This document shows, piece by piece, positions 1-10,995 of a DNA stretch of 64,000 nt (position 1 is its first letter; every line of letters starts with the position of its first letter). Both the position numbers and the translations under genes were made by a program. The stretch is from Algoriphagus sediminis (GTDB lineage Bacteria > Bacteroidota > Bacteroidia > Cytophagales > Cyclobacteriaceae), in the NCBI RefSeq assembly GCF_030403435.1, contig NZ_JAUEPH010000007.1:124001-188000 (forward strand), in the 5' to 3' direction. The notes under the pieces were generated by a model. That model had not been told where the DNA came from, did not search any database, and saw only the letters and a program-made list of their open reading frames with translations.

Positions 1-1170
1 GAGATGGGGCAAATAGGTCCTGGGGTTCTCCTCGGCAAGGGCTTTATAAATCCGCAAGGTTTCTTGGTAGTTTTCCAGGGCGGCCCCGAATTCATTAGTA
101 TCAGCTTGTAAAACGGCCAAATTGTTCAAAGTCGCAGCGAGATCGGGCAAATAGGTCCTGGGGTTCTCTTCGGAAAGAGCTCTTCTGATCTGCAAGGTTT
201 CTTGGAAGTTTTCCAGGGCGGCCCCCAATTCATTTTTTTTGGCATGTAAACTGGCCAAATTGTGCAAAGTCAATGCAAGATCGGGCAAAAAGGTCTTGGG
301 GTTCTCTTCAGCAAGAGTTCTATAAATCCGCAAGGCTTCCTGGTAGTTTTCCAGGGCGGCCCCGAATTCATTAGTATCAGCCCGTAAATTGGCCAAATTG
401 TTCAAAGTCCCAGCGACATCTGGCAAATAGGACCGGGGGTTCTCTCGGGAGAGTGCTCTTCTGATCCGCAAGGCTTCCTGGAAGTTTTTCTGGGCGGCCC
501 CCAATTCATTAGTATCAGCTTGTAAATTGGCCAAATTGTTCAAAGTCTGGGCGAAATCGGGCAAAAAGGTCTTGGGGTTCTCTTCAGCAAGAGCTCTATA
601 AATCCGCAAGGTTTCCTGGAAGTTTTCTAGGGCGGCCCCGAATTCATTAGTATCAGCCTGTAAGAGGGCCAAATTGTTCAAAGTCCCAGCGACATCTGGC
701 AAATAGGACCGGGGGTTCTCTCGGGCAAGTGCTCTTCTGATCCGCAAGGCTTCCTGGAAGTTTTTCTGGGCGGCCCCGAATTCATTAGTATCAGCCTGTA
801 AGAGGGCCAAATTGTTCAAAGTCTGGGCGAAATCGGGCAAAAAGGCCTTGGGGTTCTCTTGGGCAAGGGCTTTTCTGATCCGCAAGGCTTCCTGGTAGTT
901 TTCCAGGGCGGCCCCGAATTCATTTTTATTTTTTTGTAAACTGGCCAAATTGTTCAAAGTCAATGCGAGATTGGGCAAAAAGGCCTTGGGGTTCTCTTGG
1001 GCAAGGGCTTTATAAATCCGCAAGGCTTCCTGGTAGTTTTCCAGGGCGGCCCCGAATTGATTAGTATTAGCTTGTAAAAGGGCCAAATTGTTCAAAGTCC
1101 CAGCGAGATAGGTCAAATAGGTCCTGGGGTTCTCTTCGGCAAGGGTTCTATAAATCCGCAAGGTTTCTTC
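1..1170 (-). repeat. Tandem 138-bp repeats encoding 46-residue TPRs
   Basis: The junction GTAG/GAAG + TTTTCCAGGGCGG (plus-strand reading) recurs at exactly 138-base steps: 67, 205, 343, 481, 619, 757, 895 and 1033. Unit variants alternate: the units near 413 and 689 are almost identical, and so are those near 275 and 551, so a 276-base two-unit block has itself been duplicated. This points to recent expansion by recombination. The array runs off the left edge. Confidence 0.95.
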
Positions 1171-1818
1171 GTATAGGGTTTGGGCATTTGCAAATTGATT
1201 GTGATTTTGTAGAAATAAGGCGTATTCGAATAGAATTTCAGGGCTGTGGCTTGCATCTAGGGCTTTTTCGTAATATTCACAGGTTTTCTCGAACCAATCG
1301 GGTTCACTGTAGAAGGTTTTCCAGAGCTGAGCTTTTATCAAAAATTCGTTTGCCTTGCTTTCTAACGTATCATTTATTTCGGTTAATTCATTTTCCTTCT
1401 TGCTTCTTGCTTGCTTTAGTTCTTCGACTTCGCTGCTGATTTCTTCGGCTTTCAATATCGCATCAGCTTCCCGAAATTCACCTTTGTCAAAACGTGCCTT
1501 TGCGATTCTTAGGCGTTCTGTGTCGACTTCTATTCTGGTAAAAGTTTCATATAGACGAAGTACATCTGATTTAAAATCCTCTATCTTTTTTTCCTGATCT
1601 TCTATTTCGGAATCAATTTTCAATAAGTCAATTTTAAACTCCTGATCATCGGGATATTTCGCGATCCGTTCCTGCAATTTGACCTTCCTTGATTTGAGGT
1701 TCTTCAGATGGGCTTCAAGTTCCTTGTAGTCGGTTGCTTTGCTGTAAATGTTGACGATCTTGTCGCCGGCTATATTATCTCCTCTTCCAGAATGCGTTTG
1801 GTGAGTTTCCTTAGCCAT
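1..1818 (-). CDS. TPR-repeat protein with N-terminal GDN motif and coiled coil (C-terminus cut by window edge)
   Basis: The frame opens with ATG at 1818 and stays open to base 1, giving 606 visible residues; the end is outside the window. Residues 5-18 read QTHSGRGDNIAGDK. Then comes a charged, probably coiled-coil segment (about residues 30-150), a degenerate TPR, and at least eight near-identical 46-residue TPRs with core TLNNLALLQADTNEFGAALENY. TPR arrays of this kind bind proteins and often serve as sensor arms in bacterial conflict proteins. The ATG lies 2 bases after the stop of the TIR-like gene, so the two are surely co-transcribed. The N-terminal motif is nearly the same as the C-terminus of that neighbour, suggesting the two meet through it. 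No enzymatic domain is visible; one could lie beyond the edge. Confidence 0.85.
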   Translation of the reverse strand, partial: MAKETHQTHSGRGDNIAGDKIVNIYSKATDYKELEAHLKNLKSRKVKLQERIAKYPDDQEFKIDLLKIDSEIEDQEKKIEDFKSDVLRLYETFTRIEVDTERLRIAKARFDKGEFREADAILKAEEISSEVEELKQARSKKENELTEINDTLESKANEFLIKAQLWKTFYSEPDWFEKTCEYYEKALDASHSPEILFEYALFLQNHNQFANAQTLYEETLRIYRTLAEENPRTYLTYLAGTLNNLALLQANTNQFGAALENYQEALRIYKALAQENPKAFLPNLALTLNNLASLQKNKNEFGAALENYQEALRIRKALAQENPKAFLPDFAQTLNNLALLQADTNEFGAAQKNFQEALRIRRALARENPRSYLPDVAGTLNNLALLQADTNEFGAALENFQETLRIYRALAEENPKTFLPDFAQTLNNLANLQADTNELGAAQKNFQEALRIRRALSRENPRSYLPDVAGTLNNLANLRADTNEFGAALENYQEALRIYRTLAEENPKTFLPDLALTLHNLASLHAKKNELGAALENFQETLQIRRALSEENPRTYLPDLAATLNNLAVLQADTNEFGAALENYQETLRIYKALAEENPRTYLPHL

Positions 1819-1820
1819 GG

Positions 1821-2486
1821 CTATTTCCCAGTTTTCTTATCACCTCCGACATTATCACCGGTTCCGCTGTGGGTTTGATTGATTGAATTGTCAGTGATCG
1901 TACTGTTATTCATTCCCTGATAGGTTTTGTTCCTGTTCCCGGTAATATGTGCTGAGTTGGCATTTTGACTATCGGGGGTGTCTCCCCGCACTAATTCTTT
2001 AAAATCGCTGGTTGCAAGTCGATCGAGTTCTTTGTTGAACTGGTTCCAGAGGTTGTCAAAATCTTTGAAAGAGGGATAGAAATACCCTCCATCTGCAAGG
2101 AGTTTTTTGAAATCTTCCAGCGATTGTAGGTCTTTGAGGTTGTTACCTGTATAAGGTGGGTCAGCTTTGAAATAGACAAAGAGAAAAGGTTTGTTTGTGC
2201 TTTTAAAAGTACGTTTTGCATTTTCAAACTCCGAGAAAGTGTACTCCCCAACTTTGGTGTAGGCAAGCACTACCACGATGTCGGCATCTCTTACAAACTT
2301 ATTGTACTCGTCTTGCGAATGTGTCCGGGACATTTTTGTAGACATGTTTTCCCAAATATCCAAGTATAGAAATATCTGTTTTTGCTCAAACAATTCCTGG
2401 CATTTGCGATAGATATGGATTTCAAACTGTTCACGCTCTTCTTTCAATTCGTTTGAAGAGGCCAAAAAAATTCTTAATTTTTTCAT
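1821..2486 (-). CDS. TIR-like domain protein with C-terminal GDN motif
   Basis: 221 residues. Residues 1-160 form one alpha/beta domain of the TIR-like (DUF4062-type) kind: the opening LRIFLASSNELKEEREQFE is a first strand plus SSxEL-ER loop, followed by DADIVVVLAYTKVGEYTFSEFENA, where a Glu in a strand-loop-helix setting resembles the TIR NADase glutamate. Known TIR effectors of bacteria cleave NAD or make nucleotide signals; that activity is inferred here. Residues 175-221 are a Gly/Asn/Thr-rich tail (GNRNKTYQGMNNSTIT) ending in QTHSGTGDNVGGDK. The tail looks like a short amyloid-type signalling motif and is repeated at the N-terminus of the next gene. The most likely role is an effector in an immune or cell-death pair; no signal peptide or membrane segment is present. 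Confidence 0.75.
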   Translation of the reverse strand: MKKLRIFLASSNELKEEREQFEIHIYRKCQELFEQKQIFLYLDIWENMSTKMSRTHSQDEYNKFVRDADIVVVLAYTKVGEYTFSEFENAKRTFKSTNKPFLFVYFKADPPYTGNNLKDLQSLEDFKKLLADGGYFYPSFKDFDNLWNQFNKELDRLATSDFKELVRGDTPDSQNANSAHITGNRNKTYQGMNNSTITDNSINQTHSGTGDNVGGDKKTGK

Positions 2487-2679
2487 GACTGAGAGATTTT
2501 TGGAGTCAAAAGTGTCTGGTATTTTTTGGGCGAGTTAAAAGAAACTTCCCCAAGTAATTCTATTTATATATCCATTTGAAATTCATAGAATAAGGTAGCG
2601 ATTTGAATGGGCTATGGCAAACATTTAACCTGTCGTTTTTAGTTTATTTACTTAAAAATCAGTGACATAGAGAAAGGTT

Positions 2680-4164
2680 TTAGCTATTTCTCTGATACCA
2701 TCGCAAACTCATCAACACAAAACCCACCACAAAAATGGTCAGCGTACCCATGACAATGGTCATATTAGAATGAAGAGGCTGACTCCAAGGGCTTGTGCTT
2801 CCTGCCAAGCTTAGAAGAGCAGGCAAACTCATCCAGGAGATAACAAGAACTCCCGCCAAAACAGCGATTGCTGCTTCATTGCTTCTGGTGCTTCGGACAA
2901 TAATACCTAGCAGGAATAAGCCGAGAATCCCTCCACTAAAAATAGAAGCCAAAGCCCACCAGGCATCCAAGGCACTATTTACTCCATTGAAAGCCAAACC
3001 TACAAGAATTGCCAAAAGTCCCATGGCCAAGGAGGAAAGCCGGAGTACTTTGAGATCATTTTTGCTGGAAAGGCTGGGCTTCAAATACTTTTTGACATGA
3101 TCGGAGAGAATTATCGTCGCCGAGCTATTGATACTGGTGGAGAGCGTGCTCATACCGGCAGCAAAAAGGGAGGCAATCAATAAACCAGTTAAGCCAATGG
3201 GCAACTCCGTTACGATGAAGTGAGGAAAGACGCTATCCGCCTGAATTCCTTCAGGTAAAAGTTGTGGCTGAGTCTGATAATAAGCAAACAGAGCGGTCCC
3301 AATAAAAAAGAAAAGGGCAGAAACCGGAATATAAAGCAGACTTCCCAGCCAGGTGGATCGCCTGGCATCTTGATCACTTTTAGCAGTGATGTATCGCTGT
3401 ACGTAGCTCTGATCGATCCCAAAGTTTTGAAGATTGATGAAAAGGCCATAGACCAAAATCATCCAAAATGTGGAGCTCCCAAAATCCCAGTCATAGCTTC
3501 CCAGACTGAATTTCTCATTGGCATCTGCTATTTCAAAGAGTTGAGAGGAACCTCCTGGTATTTCCCAGAAAATCATTCCGAGACAAATGATCGCTCCTCC
3601 AATTAAAATCAAGCCTTGGATTGCATCTGTCCAAACCACGGCTTCGATCCCTCCCAGCATGGCATAGATGACTACGATCAGTCCAGTCATAGCGATCACC
3701 CAGGCGATACTCCAGCCAAAGAGGAAGTGCATGGGTAAGGCAAGCAGGTATAGAATAGCTCCCATGCGGGCGAGCTGGGTGAGTAAATAGCAAGTGGAGG
3801 CATAAACTCTCGCCCATGGTCCAAAGCGTTCTTCCAAATAGAAATATGCCGAATCACTAGAAATGCTCCGATAGTGTGGGACGAAGTATCGAACTGCAAT
3901 CCAAGCTGCCAGAGGAATAGAAAGGCTAAAAACAAAGCCATTCCAATTGCTTAGATAAGCATTGCCCGGTAAGGCCAAAAAGCTGATACTACTCACGAAG
4001 GTTGCGAAAATTGACATGCCTATGGCCCAGGCAGGAAGCCTTCCACCTCCGGTGGTAAAGTCTTTAGCGGTTCGCTTTCGAAAGGAAAATGAGACACCAA
4101 AACCTAAAATCAGCAGTAGGTAAAGAATAAAAACCAGGGTATCCCAAACCGGCAGCTCAGCCAT
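2680..4164 (-). CDS. Sodium:solute symporter (SSS family), probably for a sugar acid
   Basis: 494 residues with about 13 hydrophobic helices. The N-terminus WDTLVFILYLLLILGFGVSFSFRKRTAKDFTTGGG, followed by LPAWAIGMSIFATFVSSISFLALPG, is the classic SSS fold start with the TM1 unwound region. Transporters of this family bring in sialic acid, sugars or amino acids with Na+. It is the last gene of a five-gene minus operon; its ATG overlaps the stop of the aldolase gene by one base (TAATG at 4162-4166 read in reverse), so the two are translationally coupled and the likely cargo is the aldolase substrate or its precursor. Substrate identity is inferred from context only. Confidence 0.88.
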   Translation of the reverse strand: MAELPVWDTLVFILYLLLILGFGVSFSFRKRTAKDFTTGGGRLPAWAIGMSIFATFVSSISFLALPGNAYLSNWNGFVFSLSIPLAAWIAVRYFVPHYRSISSDSAYFYLEERFGPWARVYASTCYLLTQLARMGAILYLLALPMHFLFGWSIAWVIAMTGLIVVIYAMLGGIEAVVWTDAIQGLILIGGAIICLGMIFWEIPGGSSQLFEIADANEKFSLGSYDWDFGSSTFWMILVYGLFINLQNFGIDQSYVQRYITAKSDQDARRSTWLGSLLYIPVSALFFFIGTALFAYYQTQPQLLPEGIQADSVFPHFIVTELPIGLTGLLIASLFAAGMSTLSTSINSSATIILSDHVKKYLKPSLSSKNDLKVLRLSSLAMGLLAILVGLAFNGVNSALDAWWALASIFSGGILGLFLLGIIVRSTRSNEAAIAVLAGVLVISWMSLPALLSLAGSTSPWSQPLHSNMTIVMGTLTIFVVGFVLMSLRWYQRNS

Positions 4165-5096
4165 TATTCCTCCAAGAATTTGTGGATTTTGGACTTGATT
4201 CTTTCAAACTTCTTAGGGAATGTCTGTCTTTCCTCTTCGGTAAAGCTCCTTTGGGGAGGGGATAAAATTCCACCAGACAAATGCGAAAGTTTTATGCATT
4301 CTTTCAGCCCTTTGAGATAGGAGGAGGGATGGGATACGTGATGGTATAGCTCTTGGCTGATTTCCCAGATGAGGTTTTGGTATTCCTGAGCTTCTTCTTT
4401 CTTGCCTTGGATGAAGCTTTCATAGCATTTGACATAGACTTCAGGAAAGGCATTGGCCCCACCACTCACTCCACCTGAAAAGCCGTGCTGAAGTGCCTCA
4501 AACAATCGCTCTTCCGGCCCTATCAACAGGATAAAGTCTGTATGAGGTCTGAATGTCTCGCTTAATTGGGAAAGATATTCTTTGCTGTCTGTACTGTCTT
4601 TGACTCCTAGGATATTGGGATGGGAAGATAATCTCTGCACTGTCTCAATTTCCAAGGTGGTTTTGGCATGGGAAGGAATATTGTAAAGCAAAAGCGGTAA
4701 CTCCGTTCGATTGGCTAGGTCCCGATAATACATTTCCAGATCCTCCTGACTGATATTCATGTAAAAAGGCGGGGCAGCTACCACAGCGTCTGCACCATAA
4801 TTTTTGGCCATTTCAGCTAGCTCAAGGCTATTTCCCATCGAGCAATCAGTAATCCCCACCAACACAGGAACTCTATGATTCACGAGTTTACAGGTTTCCC
4901 GGATCATCTGAATCTTGATCTTTTGTTGCAGTGAAGGTGATTCTCCGGTTGTTCCTAAAATGAAGACACCATGCACTCCCGCATCAATCACATGGTTCAG
5001 TATTTTTTCCAGAGAAAAACTGTCCAGGGTAAAATCCGGCAAAAGTGGAGTGACCAGTGGGGGAATTATCCCGGTAAAAGTGAGTTTTTGATTCAT
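4164..5096 (-). CDS. DapA/NanA-family class I aldolase (N-acetylneuraminate lyase-like)
   Basis: 310 residues, the normal length for the dihydrodipicolinate synthase / N-acetylneuraminate lyase superfamily. GTTGES is at 48-53, the catalytic Tyr in LLYNIP at 138 and the Schiff-base Lys in GVKDSTD at 166, very close to the positions in E. coli NanA. The family cleaves or makes 2-keto acids: sialic acid, 2-keto-3-deoxy sugar acids or lysine precursors. Sitting between a BNR propeller protein and an SSS symporter, it is probably catabolic, splitting a sialic-acid-like or uronate-derived keto acid to pyruvate. The gene overlaps the BNR gene by 4 bases (ATGA). Cytoplasmic; no signal peptide. Confidence 0.8.
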   Translation of the reverse strand: MNQKLTFTGIIPPLVTPLLPDFTLDSFSLEKILNHVIDAGVHGVFILGTTGESPSLQQKIKIQMIRETCKLVNHRVPVLVGITDCSMGNSLELAEMAKNYGADAVVAAPPFYMNISQEDLEMYYRDLANRTELPLLLYNIPSHAKTTLEIETVQRLSSHPNILGVKDSTDSKEYLSQLSETFRPHTDFILLIGPEERLFEALQHGFSGGVSGGANAFPEVYVKCYESFIQGKKEEAQEYQNLIWEISQELYHHVSHPSSYLKGLKECIKLSHLSGGILSPPQRSFTEEERQTFPKKFERIKSKIHKFLEE

Positions 5097-6094
5097 AGGC
5101 TGAGGTGTACGTACTTGATTTTTTTCCGCTGATAGGTATAGGTCAGATGGATGCTTCCATCTTTGGCTTGTATAATGGCTGGATAGCTAAACTCACCGGA
5201 CTTTTCATCCTCCAATACTAAAATCTCCTCCCAATTGAGACCATCAGCTGATCCCAAGAGGCTTAGCTTATTCCTACCCTTGGGAATTAAATTACAGACC
5301 AAAAGGTGGTAGCCATCTTCTAAGGTCACTGCATCAATTCCAGAACCATTATGCACCAATCCGGTAGAACTTAATTCAGTCCAGGTTTTACCATTGTCTT
5401 CTGAAAAAGCCGTTGCAATAACACCTTCCTGAGTTCTGGTGAGAATCTGTAGTTTTTCATTCCCATGAAAAAGTACAGTTGGTTGAATAGCCTGAAAAGG
5501 ACCGGGAACTTCCACCTTTGTCCAGTTTTCAAGATCAGCATTTGTGAATTCCATATGGCTTGTCCAAACTCCATTAGTTTCAAAACTGGAGGGATGCATC
5601 AAGTTTCCATCCGAGAGCTTTACGCTTTTATTTTTTACCGGGCCTAAAAATCCCGGAGGGGTTTGAATACCCTTTGACCAGGACTTTCCTCCATCGTTTG
5701 ACTTTTTATAGAGTCCCCACCATTCTCGAGGATTTGGCCCTTCTTTGTAGAAAAGCAGGATTTCTCCATCTGATTTTTGATATAGGACAGGATTCCAGGT
5801 TGGATTTCTGAAGACCTCATTTTCAATTCCATCGGCTACCAAAGTAGGGGTGGACCATCCTTTTTGATCTCTCACAGAGGTATAAATACTGACATCCGGG
5901 TGACGCTCATAGGTGCCACCAAACCAAGCCGCTAAAATCCCATCCTCCGTTTCGATCAAGGTTGAGGCATGGCAGGAAGGAAATGGAGCCGAATCATAGA
6001 TAAATTCCTCAACCAATACTTTTGGGGAGATTTGCTGTGAAAAAACCATCTGGTAAAAAAAAGTAAGACCAATCCATAAAATACTTCGCTTCAT
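5093..6094 (-). CDS. Secreted BNR-repeat (BNR_2) six/seven-bladed propeller protein, sialidase-like
   Basis: From ATG 6094, 333 residues beginning with a signal peptide (MKRSILWIGLTFFYQMVFSQ); a TTG 6 bases upstream is a less likely start. Features are FPSCHASTLIETEDG, AAWFGGTYERHPDVSIY, and two Asp boxes (SNDGGKSW, SEDNGKTW). The family is usually labelled sialidase, but the FRIP motif and the Asp/Tyr/Glu set of true GH33 enzymes are not obvious. The GGTYERHPDV and REWWG signatures belong to a BNR_2 branch in which polysaccharide lyases acting on rhamnose-glucuronate linkages are also found, to my recollection. With a CE15-type esterase next door, action on a uronate-containing glycan is as likely as on sialic acid. 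It acts in the periplasm. Confidence 0.72.
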   Translation of the reverse strand: MKRSILWIGLTFFYQMVFSQQISPKVLVEEFIYDSAPFPSCHASTLIETEDGILAAWFGGTYERHPDVSIYTSVRDQKGWSTPTLVADGIENEVFRNPTWNPVLYQKSDGEILLFYKEGPNPREWWGLYKKSNDGGKSWSKGIQTPPGFLGPVKNKSVKLSDGNLMHPSSFETNGVWTSHMEFTNADLENWTKVEVPGPFQAIQPTVLFHGNEKLQILTRTQEGVIATAFSEDNGKTWTELSSTGLVHNGSGIDAVTLEDGYHLLVCNLIPKGRNKLSLLGSADGLNWEEILVLEDEKSGEFSYPAIIQAKDGSIHLTYTYQRKKIKYVHLSL

Positions 6095-6128
6095 TTTCAA
6101 TGCTGTTTAGTTAATGGGTTTTAGAGAA

Positions 6129-7316
6129 TTAAAAACCCTTCTCGACAAAATCCAGAAAAATACTCCAGTCCTCCCAAGTCAAGCCATGCTCACCTTCCCG
6201 GATATGGTAGCCCAAAGTTTTTGACGATACCGGGCCGTTCAGTTCTTCCCAGGTGGTTTTAAAAGGACTCTTCTGACCATAAATTCTAGAAAAGACCTCA
6301 CTTCCGATCTGTAGACTAAGATATTCACCTTTTGGATCAGCCCATTCATCAGCTTTTGCACTCGCATAATAAACCGCTCTCGGAGCAATTAATGTTGGAA
6401 GCATATGCTGATCCAGAGGAAGTGATTCTTCAGCACCATTATACTTTCTGAAATTCTCTGCGAACCAATGTGTGAATCGATTATTGATAATCTCTACTGT
6501 TTCCCCAAACTTCCTTTTTGACAAAGCGGCCCCTCCACAGCCAGACTCATTGGCATACGTGATTGCCCAACGAGGGTCATTGGCAGAAGCCCAGAGAGCA
6601 GCCTTCCCTGATCTGGAATGCCCAACCAAAACGGATTTTTCAGCATTAATTCCTTCATGCTGCTCAAAGTAATCCATGGCTCTTATGGCTCCCCATCCCC
6701 AGGCTCCCAAAGCTTTCAGTCCATCACTTTGTTCCATTTGCTCTGGATAAAGGTTGTTCAAAATCCCATTCACATACCTTGTCGTATCATCGGGAGCTAC
6801 CACTTCTGCATGAAAAGAAGCTGTCGCAAAACCCCTTTCGATCAACTCAGCTACCGGCCAGTATCCTTCTTCAGCAAGTGAGCCATCTTCAGCAGCAGGT
6901 CTATGATTTATCAATAAAATGATAGGGAAGGGACCCTTGGCCTCCTTGGGTAAAAAGACATTTAGTCGCATCACATGGGAGCCTTCTCCACGCTGGATTT
7001 TGATATCTACTTCTTCAAGCTTGGCAATGGAATTAAATTCATGATCATCTCTTTCATTCACTTCGAAGCTGACTTTATCAAAGTCTTTTGGAATTTGACC
7101 GTAAACTTCAGATTCAAAAAGGTTGAAAATTTCCGGTCTTCTGAGATTTTCCCAATCCTTCTTTGAATCGATGACTTCACCCTTTTCGCTTATGAAAATG
7201 GAAGGAAGATGAAGGCGAGGAACCTTGCTTTCATCATAATTGACTTGAGATAGTGCCATCTTTGATGTGAGTAAAATGGGTAAAAAAAGAGTTAGGATTA
7301 TGAACCGGGTTTTCAT
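6129..7316 (-). CDS. Secreted CE15-like glucuronoyl esterase family hydrolase
   Basis: 395 residues with a signal peptide (ending near MALSQ). The alpha/beta-hydrolase nucleophile elbow GHSRSGKAALW places Ser at 234. It is followed by NESGCGGAALSKRKFGETV and NRFTHWFAENFRKYNG, all marks of the bacterial CE15 branch, with a C-terminal EGEHGLTWEDW carrying the catalytic His. CE15 enzymes cut esters between glucuronic acid and lignin or other alcohols in plant or algal glycans. The gene is spaced 12 bases from the PhoPQ-related gene upstream and 34 from the BNR gene downstream, within the same operon. A true glucuronoyl substrate is inferred from the family. Confidence 0.8.
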   Translation of the reverse strand: MKTRFIILTLFLPILLTSKMALSQVNYDESKVPRLHLPSIFISEKGEVIDSKKDWENLRRPEIFNLFESEVYGQIPKDFDKVSFEVNERDDHEFNSIAKLEEVDIKIQRGEGSHVMRLNVFLPKEAKGPFPIILLINHRPAAEDGSLAEEGYWPVAELIERGFATASFHAEVVAPDDTTRYVNGILNNLYPEQMEQSDGLKALGAWGWGAIRAMDYFEQHEGINAEKSVLVGHSRSGKAALWASANDPRWAITYANESGCGGAALSKRKFGETVEIINNRFTHWFAENFRKYNGAEESLPLDQHMLPTLIAPRAVYYASAKADEWADPKGEYLSLQIGSEVFSRIYGQKSPFKTTWEELNGPVSSKTLGYHIREGEHGLTWEDWSIFLDFVEKGF

Positions 7317-7328
7317 GATTTCTAAGAT

Positions 7329-8759
7329 TTAGTTTGCCTCAGCTGCCACTTTTGAAGGCTCGAAAGGCTCAAATGGATAAGCTGTGGGTAGAATTTCTAT
7401 CCCGGAAGTAACTTTAAGCGGAGTTTTGCCAGCGAAAGTCAATTCCACAAAATATCCTCGAAAACCCTCCTCGGGTTCTTCCATTATAACTTTCAGCTCT
7501 CCTTCAGCTGGCATGGAAATTTCTTCAGCAACCCAGTTGGGACCGAACTCATCCACCCGAAAGTCTCTGGAAAGCGGATTGTAAGCCGACCATAGTTTCA
7601 CCGAGATAGGCAATTGCTCTGGATTTACTTTGACAAGAATTTCATTACCCTCAATTTCCCAGGAATATTCTGGTCGCTTTTCATTTTCTAATACTGAATT
7701 GTAAAATGAAATCAGATTTGGAAGCGCATCTGACTCACTGAGATCATGTCCGAAATTTGGGACGTACTGAACGTGCTTTTCTCCCTTGAGATCATTCCAA
7801 TAAAACTCCCAGCTATCGGGCTGAAAAAACTGATCTCCTGCTGCATTGATTAGAAGTTTGGGCAGGTCTAACTCATCGATAAAAGAGTAGGGTTCCGTAA
7901 TCTCCAGTAAGCGATCAAACTCCTTAGTTCCTATCCAATCCATGATTCCTTCCTGTACATAATTATCTACCGCAGGTGCCCAGAATCCATAATTACGCCA
8001 GTGGTGCATAAAGGAAGGCTCCAGATTCAGCATATCGATCACAACTGGTGCGATAGCAACCACCCGATCATCGGTGGCAGCTGTGGTCCAGGTAGTCCAG
8101 CCCCGCTTTGAGGCTCCTGCCACAAAAAAGTTATTTAAATCCTTCTGGTAATTTTCTTTGACCACTTCTTGAATGGCATCCATGGCTAGTTTGGCGGCTT
8201 TAGTCATGGGGAATCGGGCTAGCCAGATCGCATCTTCATCTTTGGCTCCGCCTACCAAAAACTTCCTCCAGCCATAGGCAATGATGGCATCCTCATAGCG
8301 CTCGCCTTCCGGATCCCCTGCAAATGTCAAAGGTTGAAAAGGTACATTGTGGATTTGAGCGACGATGGAATTGGTCTGAGAGGCTGCTGCTTTTAGCAGG
8401 GCATCAGGCTCCTGAGGCATCTCAGTTTCCCGGCTTCCTCCTCCGATCCAGAGCATTCCGGTTTGATGTGGGCTATCCTTTGGCACCAAAACAGAAACCC
8501 AGTGCCACCATCGGGTTTCATCCACTTCGGCATCACTTAGCCAACGCTGTGAGTACATTTTCAGGACATGAAAATCCATCTCTTCCCCGGGGACTGTATG
8601 TACGATTTCATAAGAAAAGTCGGGAGACTCTGATTGGACATAAGCTTCCAAGAGGTCCTGCTGAGGTATAGGTTCCTGTGCTACATTTTCTTCAGGGCCT
8701 TGACAGGCAAAGCCGGCGATGGCAAGAATTAGGGCAAAGAAATAAGATTTGAATTGCAT
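7329..8759 (-). CDS. PhoPQ-activated pathogenicity-related family hydrolase (lipoprotein)
   Basis: 476 residues. A lipobox AGFAC (Cys19) indicates a lipid-anchored periplasmic or surface protein. The domain matches the PhoPQ_related family (PF10142): TRWWHWVSVLVP, GMLWIGGGSR, AWLARFPMTKAA, and the nucleophile motif FFVAGASKRGWTTW. The acid/His side is suggested by LLINAAGDQFFQPDS and VPNFGHDL. This makes it an alpha/beta-hydrolase of unknown natural substrate; Bacteroidota often carry it in glycan clusters. It is the first gene of the 8759->2680 operon and is divergent from the GH97 gene across 78 bases. Confidence 0.82.
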   Translation of the reverse strand: MQFKSYFFALILAIAGFACQGPEENVAQEPIPQQDLLEAYVQSESPDFSYEIVHTVPGEEMDFHVLKMYSQRWLSDAEVDETRWWHWVSVLVPKDSPHQTGMLWIGGGSRETEMPQEPDALLKAAASQTNSIVAQIHNVPFQPLTFAGDPEGERYEDAIIAYGWRKFLVGGAKDEDAIWLARFPMTKAAKLAMDAIQEVVKENYQKDLNNFFVAGASKRGWTTWTTAATDDRVVAIAPVVIDMLNLEPSFMHHWRNYGFWAPAVDNYVQEGIMDWIGTKEFDRLLEITEPYSFIDELDLPKLLINAAGDQFFQPDSWEFYWNDLKGEKHVQYVPNFGHDLSESDALPNLISFYNSVLENEKRPEYSWEIEGNEILVKVNPEQLPISVKLWSAYNPLSRDFRVDEFGPNWVAEEISMPAEGELKVIMEEPEEGFRGYFVELTFAGKTPLKVTSGIEILPTAYPFEPFEPSKVAAEAN

Positions 8760-8795
8760 TTTTCTGGCTCTGGGTTTATGGTGATTAATCGGTAA

Positions 8796-10970
<2,175 letters not shown>

Positions 10971-10995
10971 ATTACCAATCAGTCTTAGCTAATTT

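Noticed and set aside
1..1170. CRISPR array reading of the regular repeats
   Set aside because: The period is 138 bases with no unique spacers, and the repeat is in-frame coding for TPRs.
1188..1597. Plus-strand frames across the TPR gene's 5' half
   Set aside because: They lie antisense to a well-supported TPR/coiled-coil gene and show no domain.
2669..2693. Inverted repeat AGAGAAA/TTTCTCT at the symporter gene's end as a terminator
   Set aside because: It overlaps the stop codon and is not followed by a U run.
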